Positions 18,058-33,100 of a DNA stretch of 64,000 bases are shown here, in pieces (the first letter of the stretch is position 1; every line of letters starts with the position of its first letter). The notes beneath the pieces were generated by a model. That model worked only from the letters and a program-made list of their open reading frames with translations. It was not told where the DNA came from and did no database searches. Location: positions 93,573,263-93,637,262 of the forward strand of contig JARDYH010000007.1 of assembly GCA_029215795.1 (NCBI GenBank), given 5' to 3'. The stretch is from Anniella stebbinsi. Lineage: Eukaryota; Chordata; Lepidosauria; Squamata; Anniellidae. The translations under genes were made by a program, and so were the position numbers.

Positions 18058-21000
18058 TTATCTTAGGAGAAGAAAACGGGTGCCAGAATAAATTGTTTTT
18101 TGCTGAAGTGAATTAATCACACTGACAAGGTTAATTACCTTCCTGCCTGGCAATACTTTAGTTCTGGGCATCACTTCCTCTTCCACAGTCTCTGCGGCTT
18201 TCTGGGGAGGGAAAAGGGGAAATTGAAATGTCTCAGGAAAAATCACTCCATGTTGCACACAACTGGAGAGGTGTTTTCTTTTGCAGGCAAACAAAAAAGA
18301 GGCCAGAAACAGCTGAAGGCTGTAATCATGTGCACAGTTACCTGGGATTAAGTCTTATTGAACTCAGCGGGGGTTACTTTTGAGGAGTTGTGTATAGGAT
18401 TGCACTGTAAGTTAACCACAAAGCCAGCTGCGTTTGGGAATAGTGGTCGCTATGAAATATAAAGTGTAAAGAAAGGCTGCTTGTTTGGGAAAGAAGCTCT
18501 AAAAGTGCTTTCAACATATGAAACGGCATTGAACTAAATGAAGCCAATATTGTCTGATGGACAGTGTCTCTCCGGCCACAGCCCTGCTGACTAAGATCCA
18601 GTTAAAAGTATGCAGAGTCTGTGCACAACCATTGTGCAAGAGCTCCTCCCATTCAAAATGTTATATCGAAAGGCAGGCCAATTAGCTCCAGTGTATTTCC
18701 AGTCTGAGGCTGTGAGCCTTTCTACACAAGGCTTTTATTGTGTGCTCGTGATTGCTCATACACGGTAGTCTGTGAGTCCTTTACATGACATTATCATCCT
18801 CCAGGGTCTCTTCCCTTGCCTTGAAACCATTACCATGCTTTTTCCCTAATGCGGAAAGTCTGGTATTATTTAGAAGTGGTGTGCAATTCCACTATACCAC
18901 AGCCCCATGTAGTGGCTGTATAATGAAACATAGAAAGGCAGAGAAAGAAATCCTCTGGGGGGAAAAGCATGTGTAAAAGAGCCAATCTTAATCCCGCAAA
19001 GAATCTGAAAGCAGAAGCCTCAGCAAAGGTGCAGGATAAAAGCTTCATGGAGAAATGCCCTATTTCTAGTGCACACCCCAATGAAACAAATTGTTGATAT
19101 GCAATCCATTGATCACAGGGAGTGTCTCCTACACATCCCTGTTGCTATGACAAACGAGCCCACAACAAAAAGGCAACAAGAGTTTTCTATAAAAACCAAA
19201 CAGGAACTTCCACTGAAATTGTTTGTGGTGACAGAGTGCCTATTTGCAAAATTAGGCCAAAAGATTTTCACTGGAGAACGGTCGTCATACCTGGTCTATA
19301 GGAAATTCCACTTGTGTGTCTTCATCTTCCCCTATTTCCTGGGCGTCTGCCATTTCTTCCCTTGCACCTTTTGTTTTATAAACACTTTCCTCTTCTGAAG
19401 AAAAATAAAATGTTTTGAGTGAGCATTCTTGCGCTTTCCAAAGCATCATGACTAGAAAAAATGGAGTTATCAAGCAGAGCTGCTAGGGATTCACCTCTGC
19501 TTGGAAGTCTTCACATCTAGGATGGGGGCAGAACAGACAATGGGGCTTTAATTCTTAAAATAAGCATTCCATTTCAACAGTTACTGCTGAGTACTAAATT
19601 AATTTTAGAAAGTTTCTACCTACAGAAAATTTAATCTCACATGCATAATGATGGAATTCATAATCCCACGATATGATTAAAGCCACAAGCTAGCAAAAGA
19701 TCGCTTTTAAAGTGTCAGGACAAATTCATGGAAGCGAGGTCCCAACGGAACCTCTATGTCCAGAAGTAGTCGATCTCTTGACTGTCAGAGGCTGGCAACA
19801 AACATCAAAGGATGGTTTTCATATAATGCCTGTGAGCTTTCCTGGATCATCTGGCTGGTTATTTTGGAAACAATGCTGGACTAGTTGCATCTCGTCTGAC
19901 CTAGCAAGATAGTTCTTATGTACTGATCATTGTAGCTCCCCAAGACAACTCGATTTAATCAAAAGAAGCAAGAATTGGAGCTGCTATTCCTTGTGAAAGT
20001 TAGATCTGAATATACTTGCTGATGGAGATGAGTTAGAATAGATCAAGCTTCCCAAGACCTACAGAGTTCACCAGGACCATCCATGTATTATGTCCTCTAG
20101 TGCAGCTGTGTTTTACATTGTTTCTAGGCATTCTTAGCAACCCTTTTTCATTTACCTTGGTCAGATGTCTGGTGAGCATTCTGGTAGATGTGCTCAACCT
20201 GGTTTCGTTTGGCATGAAAGATGGATGACTTCTCATCTTTGTGTCGGTATTTCCTGGTTTGCTTGTGCACCACCACAGAAGAATGTGGGATGTTTTCTTT
20301 CTGTACAATTCCTGTGGACTGCACTCTCCGAAGGTTCAGCTGGAAATCCCATTCAAGAAAAACGCATCAGTTACATGTCTGAGCCAATTTCATCACTCTG
20401 GAAGGAGTGGGGAAAGACAGGTTGCTTACCTGTAACTGTTGTTCTTCAAGTGGTCATCTGTGCATTCACACATATGGGCTCTGCATGCAGAGCCCATATG
20501 TGTGAATGCACAGAGACCACGGCGAAGAACAGGTGGCTTTCCAGGTGTTTTTGGACTCCAAGCTCCAGTCAGACGTGATAGTCCAACAAACACCTGGAAG
20601 GCTGAGGGTTCCCCACCCTGCTCATGGAAAAGCCTGTTTCCATGAACTATGGATTACCTGAGGTGGGAGCTGAACTCCGCTCTGGCAACATGAATTATCC
20701 ATGATGCTCTAAGGCAGTCTTTCTCAACTTGGTGGTGTACAGATGTTTTGGGCTACAACTCACATCATTCCCAACCATTGACTATGCTGGCTGAGACTGC
20801 TGGGAATTGAAGTCCAAAACATTTGGAGGGGACCAGGTTGGGGAAATCTGCTCTAAGGTGTTCCTTCTCCATCATTCAAGTTGCCACAGCTGAAGTCTGT
20901 GTGCTCCAGGCTCACGCATTTAATTGCTGGCACAACTAGGCTCTTTGTGCAAACGCAGAAGGTGGGCAAATATAACACACCAGCCCTCCTAGGCTTGGAG

Positions 21001-24000
21001 GGAGACACAGAACTGTTTCCACAGCATTGTTAAGATGGGGAAGGGCCAAATTAACATTGCTTAGGTAGGGAAAGAGTTGGAGTTTTCAGGACACAAAGCG
21101 CTTCCTGTTAAACGTCTACTAATGTTCAACTATCATGTTGCCTCTTAGAACTTCAGCCCAGTTTTCAAAAAACACACAAACAACCTTGCAAGAATAGAAA
21201 ACTTGTCTGAAATGAACAAAATAAAATTCAACAGAGACAAATGCAAAGTTCAGATTTAGAGAGATGGGGAGTCAAATGCAGGTATAGGATGGCAGTAGCG
21301 CATGTAAAAAGTGCATGTCTTCGGATTTTAGCTGACCACAAGCTGAACATGAATCAACAATGTGACACAGCTGCAAAAAAGGCTAACCTGATTTTACGCT
21401 CCATTAATAACACCATGGATTCCAAGCATGCTTCCAGATGGAAGGCTCCTAGCACTAGTAACTAGAAGGCCTTGTGGCTATTTCATCTTTTTTTCCCCCT
21501 CAACAGACTTTCTGCAGTAAGGAAAAAGTCAGAAGAAGTGCCTGGAAAACACGGGAGGGTTACACCTGAAAGACGACTATGTCCATACCCCTGTGAATAA
21601 GGCAGGGTGATGGCATCATAAAAGCCCCATCTGGAAGCAGCCAAAGTCACAAAAATAATTGTTCCACTGTATTCCACAGTAGTCGGATCTCATTGGGGGT
21701 ACTATTCTGGACACTGCAGGTTAAGAAGGATGTGGTCAAACTAGGACGGTTTCAGGGGAGTAGTAAAGCTGTTCAGGGATATGGGTTGTTTAGCCCGGAG
21801 ATGAGATGACTGAGGAAGAACGTGAGAGTGCTCTTCAAGTCTCCAAAGGGCTCTAGCATAGAAGACTTGTTCCCAGCTGCTCCAGAGGACAGGACTAGAT
21901 CTAAAACAGCCATACAGTACAGGAGGATAAATTTAGGGTGAATATTGGAAGGAATGCCTTAATTGTAAGACCCAATTACCTGGGGAGGTCAGGACCAGCT
22001 CAAGACATTTTGCTACCTAAGCAAAGAGCAAGATGGTGCCCTGTCCTGTTCCATATACAAAAGCCAACTGGACTGTTTCTTCTACCCTGACAATGGAACA
22101 GCATCCTCCACTGCACTTGAAGGCTGCCAGCTATCTTAGGGAACACAGGGCAGGCTGCTTGGCACTCAGCTCTCTCCTCCAACACCTTGATTCCACCTCC
22201 CAGCCACTGCCTCACTCTGCCTAATAGTAGGGCTGGCCCTGGGAGGTGGGCTCTCCCTCACTGGAAGTCTTTGAGAAGAAGCTGGGCAGTCATCTAGCCA
22301 GTGGAGGCTGGTGGCTCCGATGTCAGTGGTACGGTGAATGCGCTTTGCTGGTTTCAGTCAGAACTCTAAAGAAACTCTCCAAGGTGCAAGCCGCCAGCCT
22401 CCTCTGCCTCTAGCTCTGGATTCCTTGTATAGAGGAGGGGGCGTGGAGGAAATGGCCTACAATGGCCCCTCCATCTCTGGTTCTGTGGAAGGGTCACCTC
22501 GTGGCAATTTCTCTCGTTCAAAAATACACACACACACATAGTTATAGGTGGACACAGGAAAGCAGCATTTAACTCCCAATGAGGAGATCAAGAAAAGTAT
22601 TTCATAATGGTGGATATATAAATCAAAAACATTTTAAAAAAACGTTTCAAAGATGTATTTAACGCGCTGCACAAACTTAAAAGGTTCCTAAAACTACTTT
22701 GCAATAATATAAAAGATATTGTTTATGGATGTTTGATTACATAACCTCCACTTCAGCAACATGCAACATTACTAAGACCCTGAAAGAGAAGTTTTAATAT
22801 AGGCCCCCATTTTGTAGCCTTGAGCCTCAGAGCTAGCCAGTACTGTTACCTGTTGTGGTGGTTCAAGGAGTGCTGAGTCACTGGCTCCATCTTGGGAAGC
22901 CAGGTGGAACTTGCCAAACTGAAGACAATAAGCAAACACTTTAATTAAGGTAGTGATTGAATTGATTGACAATGTAGTCATAGATTACCCTGTTTTAACA
23001 AAAAAGCAAGTTCTATACAGCAGTTTGGGCTAAAATGAGGTTAGGAACGGTACACCCCTATAGCTCACTGAGGGAGGTCTCTGTCTATTCTATTGCCCTG
23101 AAAAGGGCTGCACTACAGGAGGGAGGGAAGCCATGTAAATCTGCCCCTCAGACTAACCTCCCCTTTCAAATTGTATTGACTGCAAAGCTATGCATGGAAG
23201 TAGGAAAGTCTTCCACCTAGTGACTGAAGATAGTACTGCAGACTTCAGCAACTGGGAAACTTTTGCATTAATTTAAATTGATTAATGCAGCATAATCTCC
23301 AGCCTGCATCCAAGGGACCCCATAAAAAGAGAATGCAACAAACTATAACTGTAAGGTAAAAGTCCTGTTTCTTTGGGATATGTATGGCACAGGGTGAATG
23401 CAGCATTAATCCAAAATTTGCTTTTCTGTTTGCTTGCTCATGGGCTTATAAAATATAAACTTTTCTTGTTTGCTTTGTAGTTTTAGCCTATGCATGAATC
23501 TAGTAAATGTTTATTCCTTTTGAAAGGAAAAAACCCACAAAAACTGGGTTTATTATTCTTGGGTGGCTCCTAGTGCTAACTATCAAAAAGTGTTGTGCAG
23601 TTATTCTATCTTTTTTCCTTAATTTTTTTTTCTGATAAGAATAAAAGATGGACTGTGCCATGGGAAAACATGGGAGGGCCTCAAATGGAAGACTCTAGCA
23701 TCTGGACTCAATGTAAAATTCCGTAAATGAGTCTTGCACAATAAAAGCCCTATCTGGAAGCACCTTTGGTCTATTCTAATGAGTACTGTGTCCACTTGTC
23801 ACACCACTTTCCGTAGTCAACACTTCAGCCCAGAGGATGAGCTTTTCTTGATGAGGCTGTTTCTACCTCTGGTTTCGTTGCAGAATTAAGACCCAGGCTG
23901 TATATGGATTATTTTCCTTTCCTGCCTTTCTGGTACATAACCACTAGGTGGTGCTGTGGTATAGCAGAATAAAGCAGGTACAGGGACTAGCACTTTGTTA

Positions 24001-27000
24001 CACTCTCACAACATTTTTTAATATTCACAATAAAAAAAGGGGGGGGGGACCACTTTCACAAAAAACGCTGGATTAACAACCCTCCCATTGCTTTTAAAAA
24101 CCAGAAGCGAAACTGAATAGCGGACGATGACATCTAAAGTGAGGAATGATGAGCACACAATAAAAGCCTTGTTTAGAAAAGCTCGAAGACACCCAAGACT
24201 TTGGACTTCTAGCACATAGTCACATGGGGCCAATATCCTGAAGAGAAACCTAGGGCAAGGAGAGATACCACGGTCTCCAGTAGAGGAAGTGGAATGTACA
24301 GGAATATTTAGCCAACATCCCTCCACAACCCCTTGTCGCTGGCACTGAGAACAAGATTAGTGAGGTAGCTAGGGTAGCCTCCTCATTGAGTTCTGGCAAC
24401 ATGAGATTTTAACCTGACTAGAATTTCTCTCCCCAAATGAAATGGCTGTATACTTCCCATTTCATCACACAGGGAAGTGGTTGCCCTGTTTTTGAAAAAA
24501 TCTAACATGAGAAGCCATCCCACAACAAGTTGCTGAAAAATACTTCTTTCAGCTGCAGCATCTCCTTACCCCCTTTTACAAGCATCGCCTCTAATCAGTG
24601 CTGCCCTAGCAAAGTCAGCCCAAACATCCACCTACCCCACGATTGCCGTTTCGTCTTCTGTTATTAGGGAGATTCCTGCAAGCATAGAAGGAGCAAGTTC
24701 ACTAGGGCACCTACCCGCCCCCTCTAAGAGGCTGCATTTTGAACAAGACATGCTACGTACATTTAAGTGGCATAAACACCGCCATCCTCCCCGGGGGTTG
24801 TGGGCACAGATTGGTGGCCATCTAAGCAACGGCACTTGAGTGGCCCATAGCAGCCTCAATCCAGGGCCAGCACCAAGTGTTGGCCTGGTGCCAGGTGCCT
24901 GGTGCCAGCTGAGACCCACTAACGAGAGTCTCCTGGACTTGCTTCTTCTCACGGGTGCCACCTGCTTGCTCGCTCTGCCCCAGACAAGGCTGGTGGTGAG
25001 AAAGGGCGCAGGGGGCGCCACGGCCTCCTTGCTCCCTGGCCCTCTCACTGCCTATCAAGCGAGCAGCGGGCAGCAAGGAAGAGCAAGAGCAAGAGCAGCC
25101 TGCTGGCTGTGGTGGTGGCGAGAAGATAGCTAGGGTGACCCTATGGAGAGGAGGACCAGGCTCCTTCTGTATCTGCAACAGCTGCATAGAAAAGGGGATT
25201 TCAGCAGGTGTCCTTTGCAGGCATGCAGCACCTGGTGGGATTCCCTCTTCATCACAGGAGTTAAAGCTGCAGGAGCCCTGCCCTCTTGACCAGATCCAAA
25301 ATTGGAGGGAGGGGGCCCGTGGAGGGTGTCTTGCCTACAGGCCCTCAAAACCCTGGGTCCAACATGGCTTCAGTTGCCTACCGAAATGGCCGAGGTGCCA
25401 TCTTTGGCGGCACCAACAGTTCGAAGTAGGGTAGGCTTTTGTATTTCTCCAGCCCCACAGCGACGTAGTAGTCTCCGCTCACCAGATCCTCCCCACTGGA
25501 GACGGCGTCACCATTCAGCTTGCAGAGCCTGGCAGGGAGTTGAGCAGAAGGGGGACACACCTTAAGAGAAAGCGAAGCTGGTAGGGAAGAAATAAGATTG
25601 AGGCTGCGATCCTATACACCTTGGAGCGAGCCCTATTGAATACAGTGGGTCTTACTTCCAAGTAAACATGCATAGGGCTACCCTGGGGTTTCCAGATAAG
25701 GTCCGGTATCATGCCACCACCCTGCCTGATTCACAGAATTTTACAGGGATTCTACTGCTACTATAAAGAATAAGTTCTCTATTTAAGATTTCACAATAAA
25801 TCAAAAATAAAACTGGTAAAGCGCAGTGTTTTTGAGGCTTCACGCGACACTGTATTTTACATCTTTCCTCTCGCCTTAAAAAAATGTGCAGATTGAACAG
25901 GTATCCAAACTTTAAACAAAAAAATGGATCAAAAATGTACATACCTCATTTCAGTGTGATCTGAAGAAAGACCTGACATCATATATATTCTGCCTCTTTT
26001 CTTCCCACTTGAAAATAGTTGTGGTGGGGGTTGAGCAGAACTTAATATTTGAAATATATTATTGTGTTCTGAATATGCACACCAAATTTAATTTGAATAT
26101 TTCAGCGTGGCAAACCATTGTGTCAGGCAAGGAGCACAGACAATATGCTGGTTTAAAAATGCCATTCGCTTTCCAATGGGGATCGTAGTTCTGTGATGGC
26201 AGAGAACAATCTCTAACAGCAATTCATGCCAAACACCAAGGAGTCTTGAAGAAGGAAACTGTGATAGTTAAACTGCTATAAAATCAAGATACATTTTACT
26301 GCAGAAATATTATCTATTTTATTTTATTTATTACATTTTGATACTGCCCGACAGCCGAGGCTCTCTGGGCAATTCACAATTTTAAAAGTATCTCTTCACG
26401 TATGCATCAGGTATACAACGAGAGTGTTCTTGTAACCCTAAATCAGCAATCCTTTTGACATGGGCTAGAGAGCCTTCCACATACTCCTGGAATTGGTCAC
26501 TCAGCAACAGCAATGCCCCGTGGAAGGCAAATCCACACTCGATACTGGAGCCAAGTGACTCCCCATCAGGGCTCCAAATGTCACGCTTTCCTTGGGGATG
26601 GGCAGGAGGATGCAGCCCATTTAAAGCAGGCTGCTCATTTGTTTTTAAACAGGAAGAGAATAGGATCAGGATCAGAAAAGGGTTAGGGGTGCAGGTGGGA
26701 ATGGCGTTTGCTCAGGGGACTCACTTTTTGACAGCTCCGCTCCGCAGGTTTGCCTTTTCTGACAAGAGGCTTAGGACGGCGTTCCATTCCTGCAGGGTGC
26801 TCTTGGCGAGGATCAAACGGAAGGGGGGGCTCAGCAGATCCCCATTGCGGAAAACACTTTAATGAAGAAGCAAGCACAGGCCGGGTTGGGCAATGTTTAC
26901 AGGGTCCTGGAATTATATCTCTAAAGGTGCCTTCAATTTCCAAAGGCCTCTGTTGTGCAGTCACCCTGCCCCGTGTGCAGAATTTCCTTGGGGGAGGGGG

Positions 27001-27108
27001 GAGGCAATGACATCTTCTATTTGGATCCCTCCTCCGTCTTTTCCCACTCCTTCCCCCTTCTTTTTACTTACTTAGGATGGAAAGATGCACAATGTAATTC
27101 AACAGGTA

Positions 27109-27157
<49 letters not shown>

Positions 27158-30100
27158 CTCTCTTTTCTCACTTGTGGTGGTTTTTCTAGATGGGCATGAC
27201 AGGCTATTATTATGATGATGATTCCACATTTTTTCCTCTTGCAAGGAACCCAAGGCAGCTTACATTGTCCTCCTTCTCCTCCTGTTATCCTTCATTTTAT
27301 CTTCACGACAACCCCATGAGGTAGGTTAGGGTAAGAGTCTGTGACTGGCTCACAGTCGCCCAGGGAGTTTCAGGACAGAGTGGGGACTAGAACCCAGGTC
27401 TCCTCAGTCCCAGTCCAATGCTCTAACCACTACACCACACTGGCTCTCATTGTTGTGATGTCATAGTGGGGTGTGTGCCAGTGCCATGCAGATAGGGGGG
27501 CAGCGTTCAGCCTGCTCTGTTCAACTATTTTTGGCCACATCCCTACTCGGAAAAAAGCAAAGGTTCTCTATTTTGATTTCTTTTCCTAAAACAAAAAGTC
27601 CCCACAATTCAGCAACAAAGAAAGTATATGTGTGTTGCGTTTTGTTTTACTGCTGTTTTAACTAATCTCTGTAACTGTTCCAAGAACATTTTGAATCTGG
27701 GAACACGTCCATCAGAACAGCAGTCAGCATTTTGACTGACAATGAATGACATGGGCAGATTTTACTGGGCTGTTGGGAGGATTATTAAGAAGACTGTACT
27801 GGAAGCACTTTCAGGTATTAAAGAAATGCTACAACAGCCGTTCCCAACAGGGCACCCTCCAGATGTCTTGGACTACAATTGGGAGCCTTTCTACATGAGG
27901 CATTTATTGTGTGCTTGTGAGTCCTCATTCACTGTAGTTTGCGAGTGCTTTACATGATGTTGTCATCCTCCAGGGCGTGTGTGTGTTTTCCATTATAGCG
28001 TGTGTGTGTTTTCCGAATGAGGAAAGCCTGGTATATCTGTGAATGGCGGCATGAACCCCTGGTGTATTTGCACAATTCTGCTGTACCACAGCACCACCTA
28101 GTGGTTGTATAATGGAACACAGAGAAAGGCAGAGAAAGAAAACCACCGGGGGGAAAAACATGTGTAAAGGAGCCAATCTCAATCCCACAAACAATCTGGA
28201 AGCAGGAGCCTCAATAAAATGGTGGGTTAAAAGCCTCATGTAGAAAAGCCCTGGCTGGCCTGGGAATGCTGAGAGTTGTAGTCCAACACATCTGGAAGAC
28301 ACAAGGTTGGAGAAGGCTGTGCTACAGAAACCATAAGTAATATTTTTTAAAAGCACATAACCATGTATCCCATACTCTGGCTAAAAATGCCTTCCATCCC
28401 TATGCATAAGGGCATATCGCTGGCAACATCGTTCAAACCAGGTCTGGCATGAAGAATCATGCAGGTTCTGTACCCTTCCCAGATATCCCCGCTTTTTAAC
28501 ACATACTCATATATGCTTCAATAGGGAATCCAAAGAAAGCAGAGAGGAACTCACTGTATAATGCAGGGTAAGTTCACCTGCCTCCTCCATTGTGCCGAAA
28601 CAGTCATCTTCTGGGGGAAACCTGGATAGTGCTTAAGGCCAGAAAAACACCAGAAATATTATGGTTAACAATCTATCTCGGTCCCTGTGCTTGATGCTTT
28701 ACAAATAAAGGGCAATAACAAAAGACAGGGCTCTGCCCCAAGGAGCTTACAAACGAAATGCTGATGGTAGGAAGACCACTTATGGAGGAGAGCCCCCGAA
28801 GGTCACCAGAGACGAACATGGGGAAAGTTAGAAGACAGATGCAACCCCAGGAACTCTGGCGAGATTGATGTACCCGAGCAAAACAGGAGAGTCCGTCCAA
28901 ACGCAGTCTTTGAAACCAGCCTGCTGAAGGAGTCCATTTCCCCCTCCCCAAGGCCAGAACGATGGCCCAGTGCACACAGGTGAGTCATGCCCTTGGCAAC
29001 CCTGTCCACCCACACCCCTCCCTAGGTGTGCTGCCAAGACAGAAGGTCTTGTCGTCACCAACAAAGAGGCCGTTTTCACAACGGCCTGTTGCGGGCCCTG
29101 GGGTGGAAGAAGAGACAAATCGTTGCTAGGGCTACTAAACCTCCCTCTAAACACAAGCAGGCAGGTCACAAAAGCTGGATGGGATGAATACAGAGGGCTC
29201 CACCCAGCCGACACGCAGGGGCCGTAAGAAGGCTTGGCTGTGCCAGTGCAGATCGACTCTCCTGGGGTTCACCTACATCTTCAATGGGTGGCCCACAACC
29301 AGGCTGCGTTTCAAACTAAGCAAGCTCATAACACGGATGTGTTGTTCAAAAGAAGGCAAAAAAAGGGACGTATGTGGTCCATTGGCCTCTCCCAACCTGA
29401 GATGTGTTGGACTACAATTCCCAACATTGGCTATGCTGTCTGGGGATTATGGGAGTTGTAGTCCAACACATTTAGGCTGGGTGGATGGGTGTACGCGATT
29501 AACATTGGCCCTGTTCAGAATACACCTTAAACCACAGTGGTTAAGGCTTTTTTGTTAACAAAAAAGCTTTAACCACGGAGGTTTAAGATGTCTTCTGAAC
29601 AGAGCCACTGTGTCTCATGTTAATCGTGTTGGGGATAGCGGCAGGTCCTAGGACTGAAACGGCTGAAAGAATCAGTGGGAGCGCAGAAGTGAAGAAGGCA
29701 TATAATACACCAAAATGGCTGCACAGCAGAGATCTTTGGGTGTCTCTCATAAGCAAGCCAAGCCACACCCTGCAGAGAAAGCAACTGCACACAGGGGTCC
29801 GTAGTCAATTTATTCTGAGGAGAAATTCCTTCCTGTAACTAACATCAACCCTGCTGGAAGGCAGAGGTGCTTTGCACTATGCAGTCTCTAAATTGGGAAT
29901 AAGAATCATTGGCCTGAGTGGGATTTACCTCCTAGGCCCCGAGGGAAACATTTTTTCCACAAACCTTTAGGAGGCTGAACTGCGTTCCTCAGATGCAGCA
30001 TCCAGACTGCAAGACCACCATCACAGCCCTTTCGCCAGCTGGCTCCAAAGACCCATCCACACCCACCAGGCCTTAGAAAATCCCAGCGTCGGCATTTGCT

Positions 30101-33100
30101 TTTCATTCTGAGCAACTTGTCCCACTGAAAAGGGCCCTTCCAGATCCAGAAACGGTTACCTTAGAGCAGGGGTAGGCAACGTGCGGCTCACAGGCCATGT
30201 GTGGCCCCCCAGAGGTGGCCTGTGCGGCCAGCCATGACTGCCCTACCTCCCAATTCTCCCCTGCTTGCTGCCACCTCCAATGCAGGGAGCGCACATGGAG
30301 AGTGCAACTGCACGCCCTGTGTAGCAACTGAATCTGGATCCCACCAGCCCACCAAACAGTTCTTTGGAGGGGTGGCGGAAGCCTCATTCATCTGGGAAGT
30401 GGGTGCATGAGGAGGACTCTCTTTCCACAGCTGTTTCCCAGCAGAACCAATTCCGCTGAGGATCGGGGGGGGGGGGGGGATGAATGTGTGTCTGTAGGCA
30501 CATGAGTGTGTAGAGATGAGTGCAGCTGGGTGCGTGCAGGTGCTGCCCCCATGTGGCCGTCAGGGCCATACGAGACACCCACCCCGGCCTTAGAATTTGG
30601 GGGCTTCCAGACCCCGCCTCTCATGACATTTTATGTGCACGGTCTAGACAACGACGTCTTCCGCGTCTTACCCTCCCTTGTTTTCCCACTGCGTCTTCCA
30701 TCTTTTTCCTCACTAAGGAGGAAAAGGCAGAGTTCCTGCAGAAGGCCTTCTCACTGGTAGCGTCAGAGCCCTCTATGTGGAAGCCCCTTTGGGGCTCCTG
30801 GCCTTTCCAGTCAAAAGACACTCTGCTGTTATGCTGTCTTTTTATACCACCTAAATATTATTAGATTGTTCTGTGAGACTCATTTTAAATTGCACCACCG
30901 TCCTGCTACCTCTTCAAACAGCAAGCCTTTCCCTCTCCCCTTGGGGACTCACCTGAGCGCCGTCTTTTTTCTGGTTCCTGTTCAGTTGCTTCATTCCAGG
31001 GTTGAGATAGCTGTGGGAAGAATGTTGACAGGGTGAGCAAGCGAGGCCAGGTAGCCTGTGCAGGAGTTGGGCTCAAATCCCAGCCAGTGCTGCAGTGGTA
31101 AATGTTTCAACTGCAGCTGCTCATCATGACATCCCCTCAGCTATGCCTCCAAGGAGTGTCCAAACATTCAGTCAGCTGCATTGGTTCCTATCAAGAAACC
31201 AGCTCCAGCAGTTTTGCAAGCGGGTCTTTTGTCAAGTGAACGGGTCTTAATTGTCCATTCAAGATTTGAGCCGAACAAGCTATTATTGCTGGGAAAATTC
31301 ATTCCCTCCCACCGGACCCACCCCTCTAGGAGCATTGCAGCTAAGGTCAGAGGGAACAGGGAATTCTGGGGAGGGTGGCTGATGACCCCAGTGTCCCTGC
31401 TAATAAACAAGACCTCACAAGTCCTGGTGGCTGCACTACACCTCTGATCCTAGTTCAGCCAGACTCACTAACAACACAGTCCTGAACAGTTGTCCTACAG
31501 GCTGCTTGCTTATCCTGGAGAGAATATGTCTGAATTCTGGAAGATCAGGCATGTTAATCCTCCCTTCCATATGGTCACCTTACTCAGATCCCCACCTCTG
31601 CCTTGTAGTTGGGTCCCTTGTTCCATCCCAAACCTGCCCCCTGTGAAAGATGAGTTGATAAATAGAGACATATATTCTTCTTGTTCTACAGAGATAATTA
31701 TTTACATGTCAGGAAAACAGCAGGTGTGATACAGCCTTAAATCAAGATACAGCCCCCCCCCCCATGTAATCCAAGCATTCCCAGTAAAAATACTTCACGT
31801 TTTTGTAACGCTATCAAATTAAAACCATTAAAACAACCCTACACAGTAGTCCAGCTCTATTTCCCCCATATGGCAGCTAAGGTTAAGGGGAGGGGGGAGA
31901 GAAGAAAGAGGAGGGGGGTTTGCCCAAGATTACCTCATGAATTTATGGCAGTAGCCAGATTCAAACTGGGGATTTCCTGAAAGAGTCTCTCGGTCACTAC
32001 ACCACGCACCACCAGCTCTTGGAGGGTGCAACAAATTCCCATTGATAGGAAATTTGGCTAGATGTTGACCATCAAACTTGCTGCTGTTCTTCAAGCAGAA
32101 CCTGTCACCTGACAGCAGATCAAATGTCTTCCTGGTGGACCGTTGGATAAGATCTGCCAGAAAGAAGCCTATTCCTTTCCTTTACATATCTGCTTTAAAC
32201 ACCAGGTGCTGACGGACACACCCACGGCCGCAAGAGGGAAATGGCTGGAATGATGGCTGTCATGTGCTGGTGGGTTGACATCACTGCTGGCTCCGCTGCT
32301 GTCATAATCCACAGTTGCTGCTCTGTGCACAGATCCCCACCAGAGGAGAGCATCTCTCAGGCACAGCGCCTCCTCGGAGCATGTGCTGAGCGAATCCTGC
32401 TGTCCCTAGGAGACGTCCCAGTCTGTAAAGACCCTCTGTGGCTCACAAGACCGGCTGAAGGAGAAGAGAACCTTCCAAGAGCATTTCCAGCCTCCTCCAT
32501 TGCACATGATTTATTTGTTTCTAGAGTGCTCACAGCCAGGCAACGCTGTACTTAAAACCCGACATAGATTCTGCCCTGGGCTCAGGGCCAAATGGGATGT
32601 CAAGGGATGGAAGCAGATCCCAAAGCAGTGTAGGAAGCCCTGAAATAGATCAGGGCCACATAGTCCTGAGGGAGGCTTTAGGTGTTTTCTCTGCGTTGTC
32701 TTCCAGTTAGAACTGCCACCCACCGCAAAAGAAATTCTGCTACTTTCCTTGTAGAAGAAACGTACAGGGACCCACATGGTTACCTATACATGTTTCCCTA
32801 TGGAGCTCATTGCAGCAGGAAGGGGAGGGTTTAAAACCCCTGCTTCCCTACTGCCATAGTCTTGGGCCCCCTCCACAAGGATGCGCTTTTGCGCCCGGTT
32901 CGGGGACTATGCGCATTATCGCAGAGGCGCATTTACGCCTAATCCCTCTGCACGGGAGGCGGCAAGAGGCGGCGAAGCGCAGTAATTGATGTCCAAAAAG
33001 CGCTTTAGAAGACGTTAATGCGCATAATCGCTTGTTCACACGGCGAAAATGCGCTTTAACGGCCGGAGCAAAATAAAAGTCGCTATTTAATGCGCATTCG

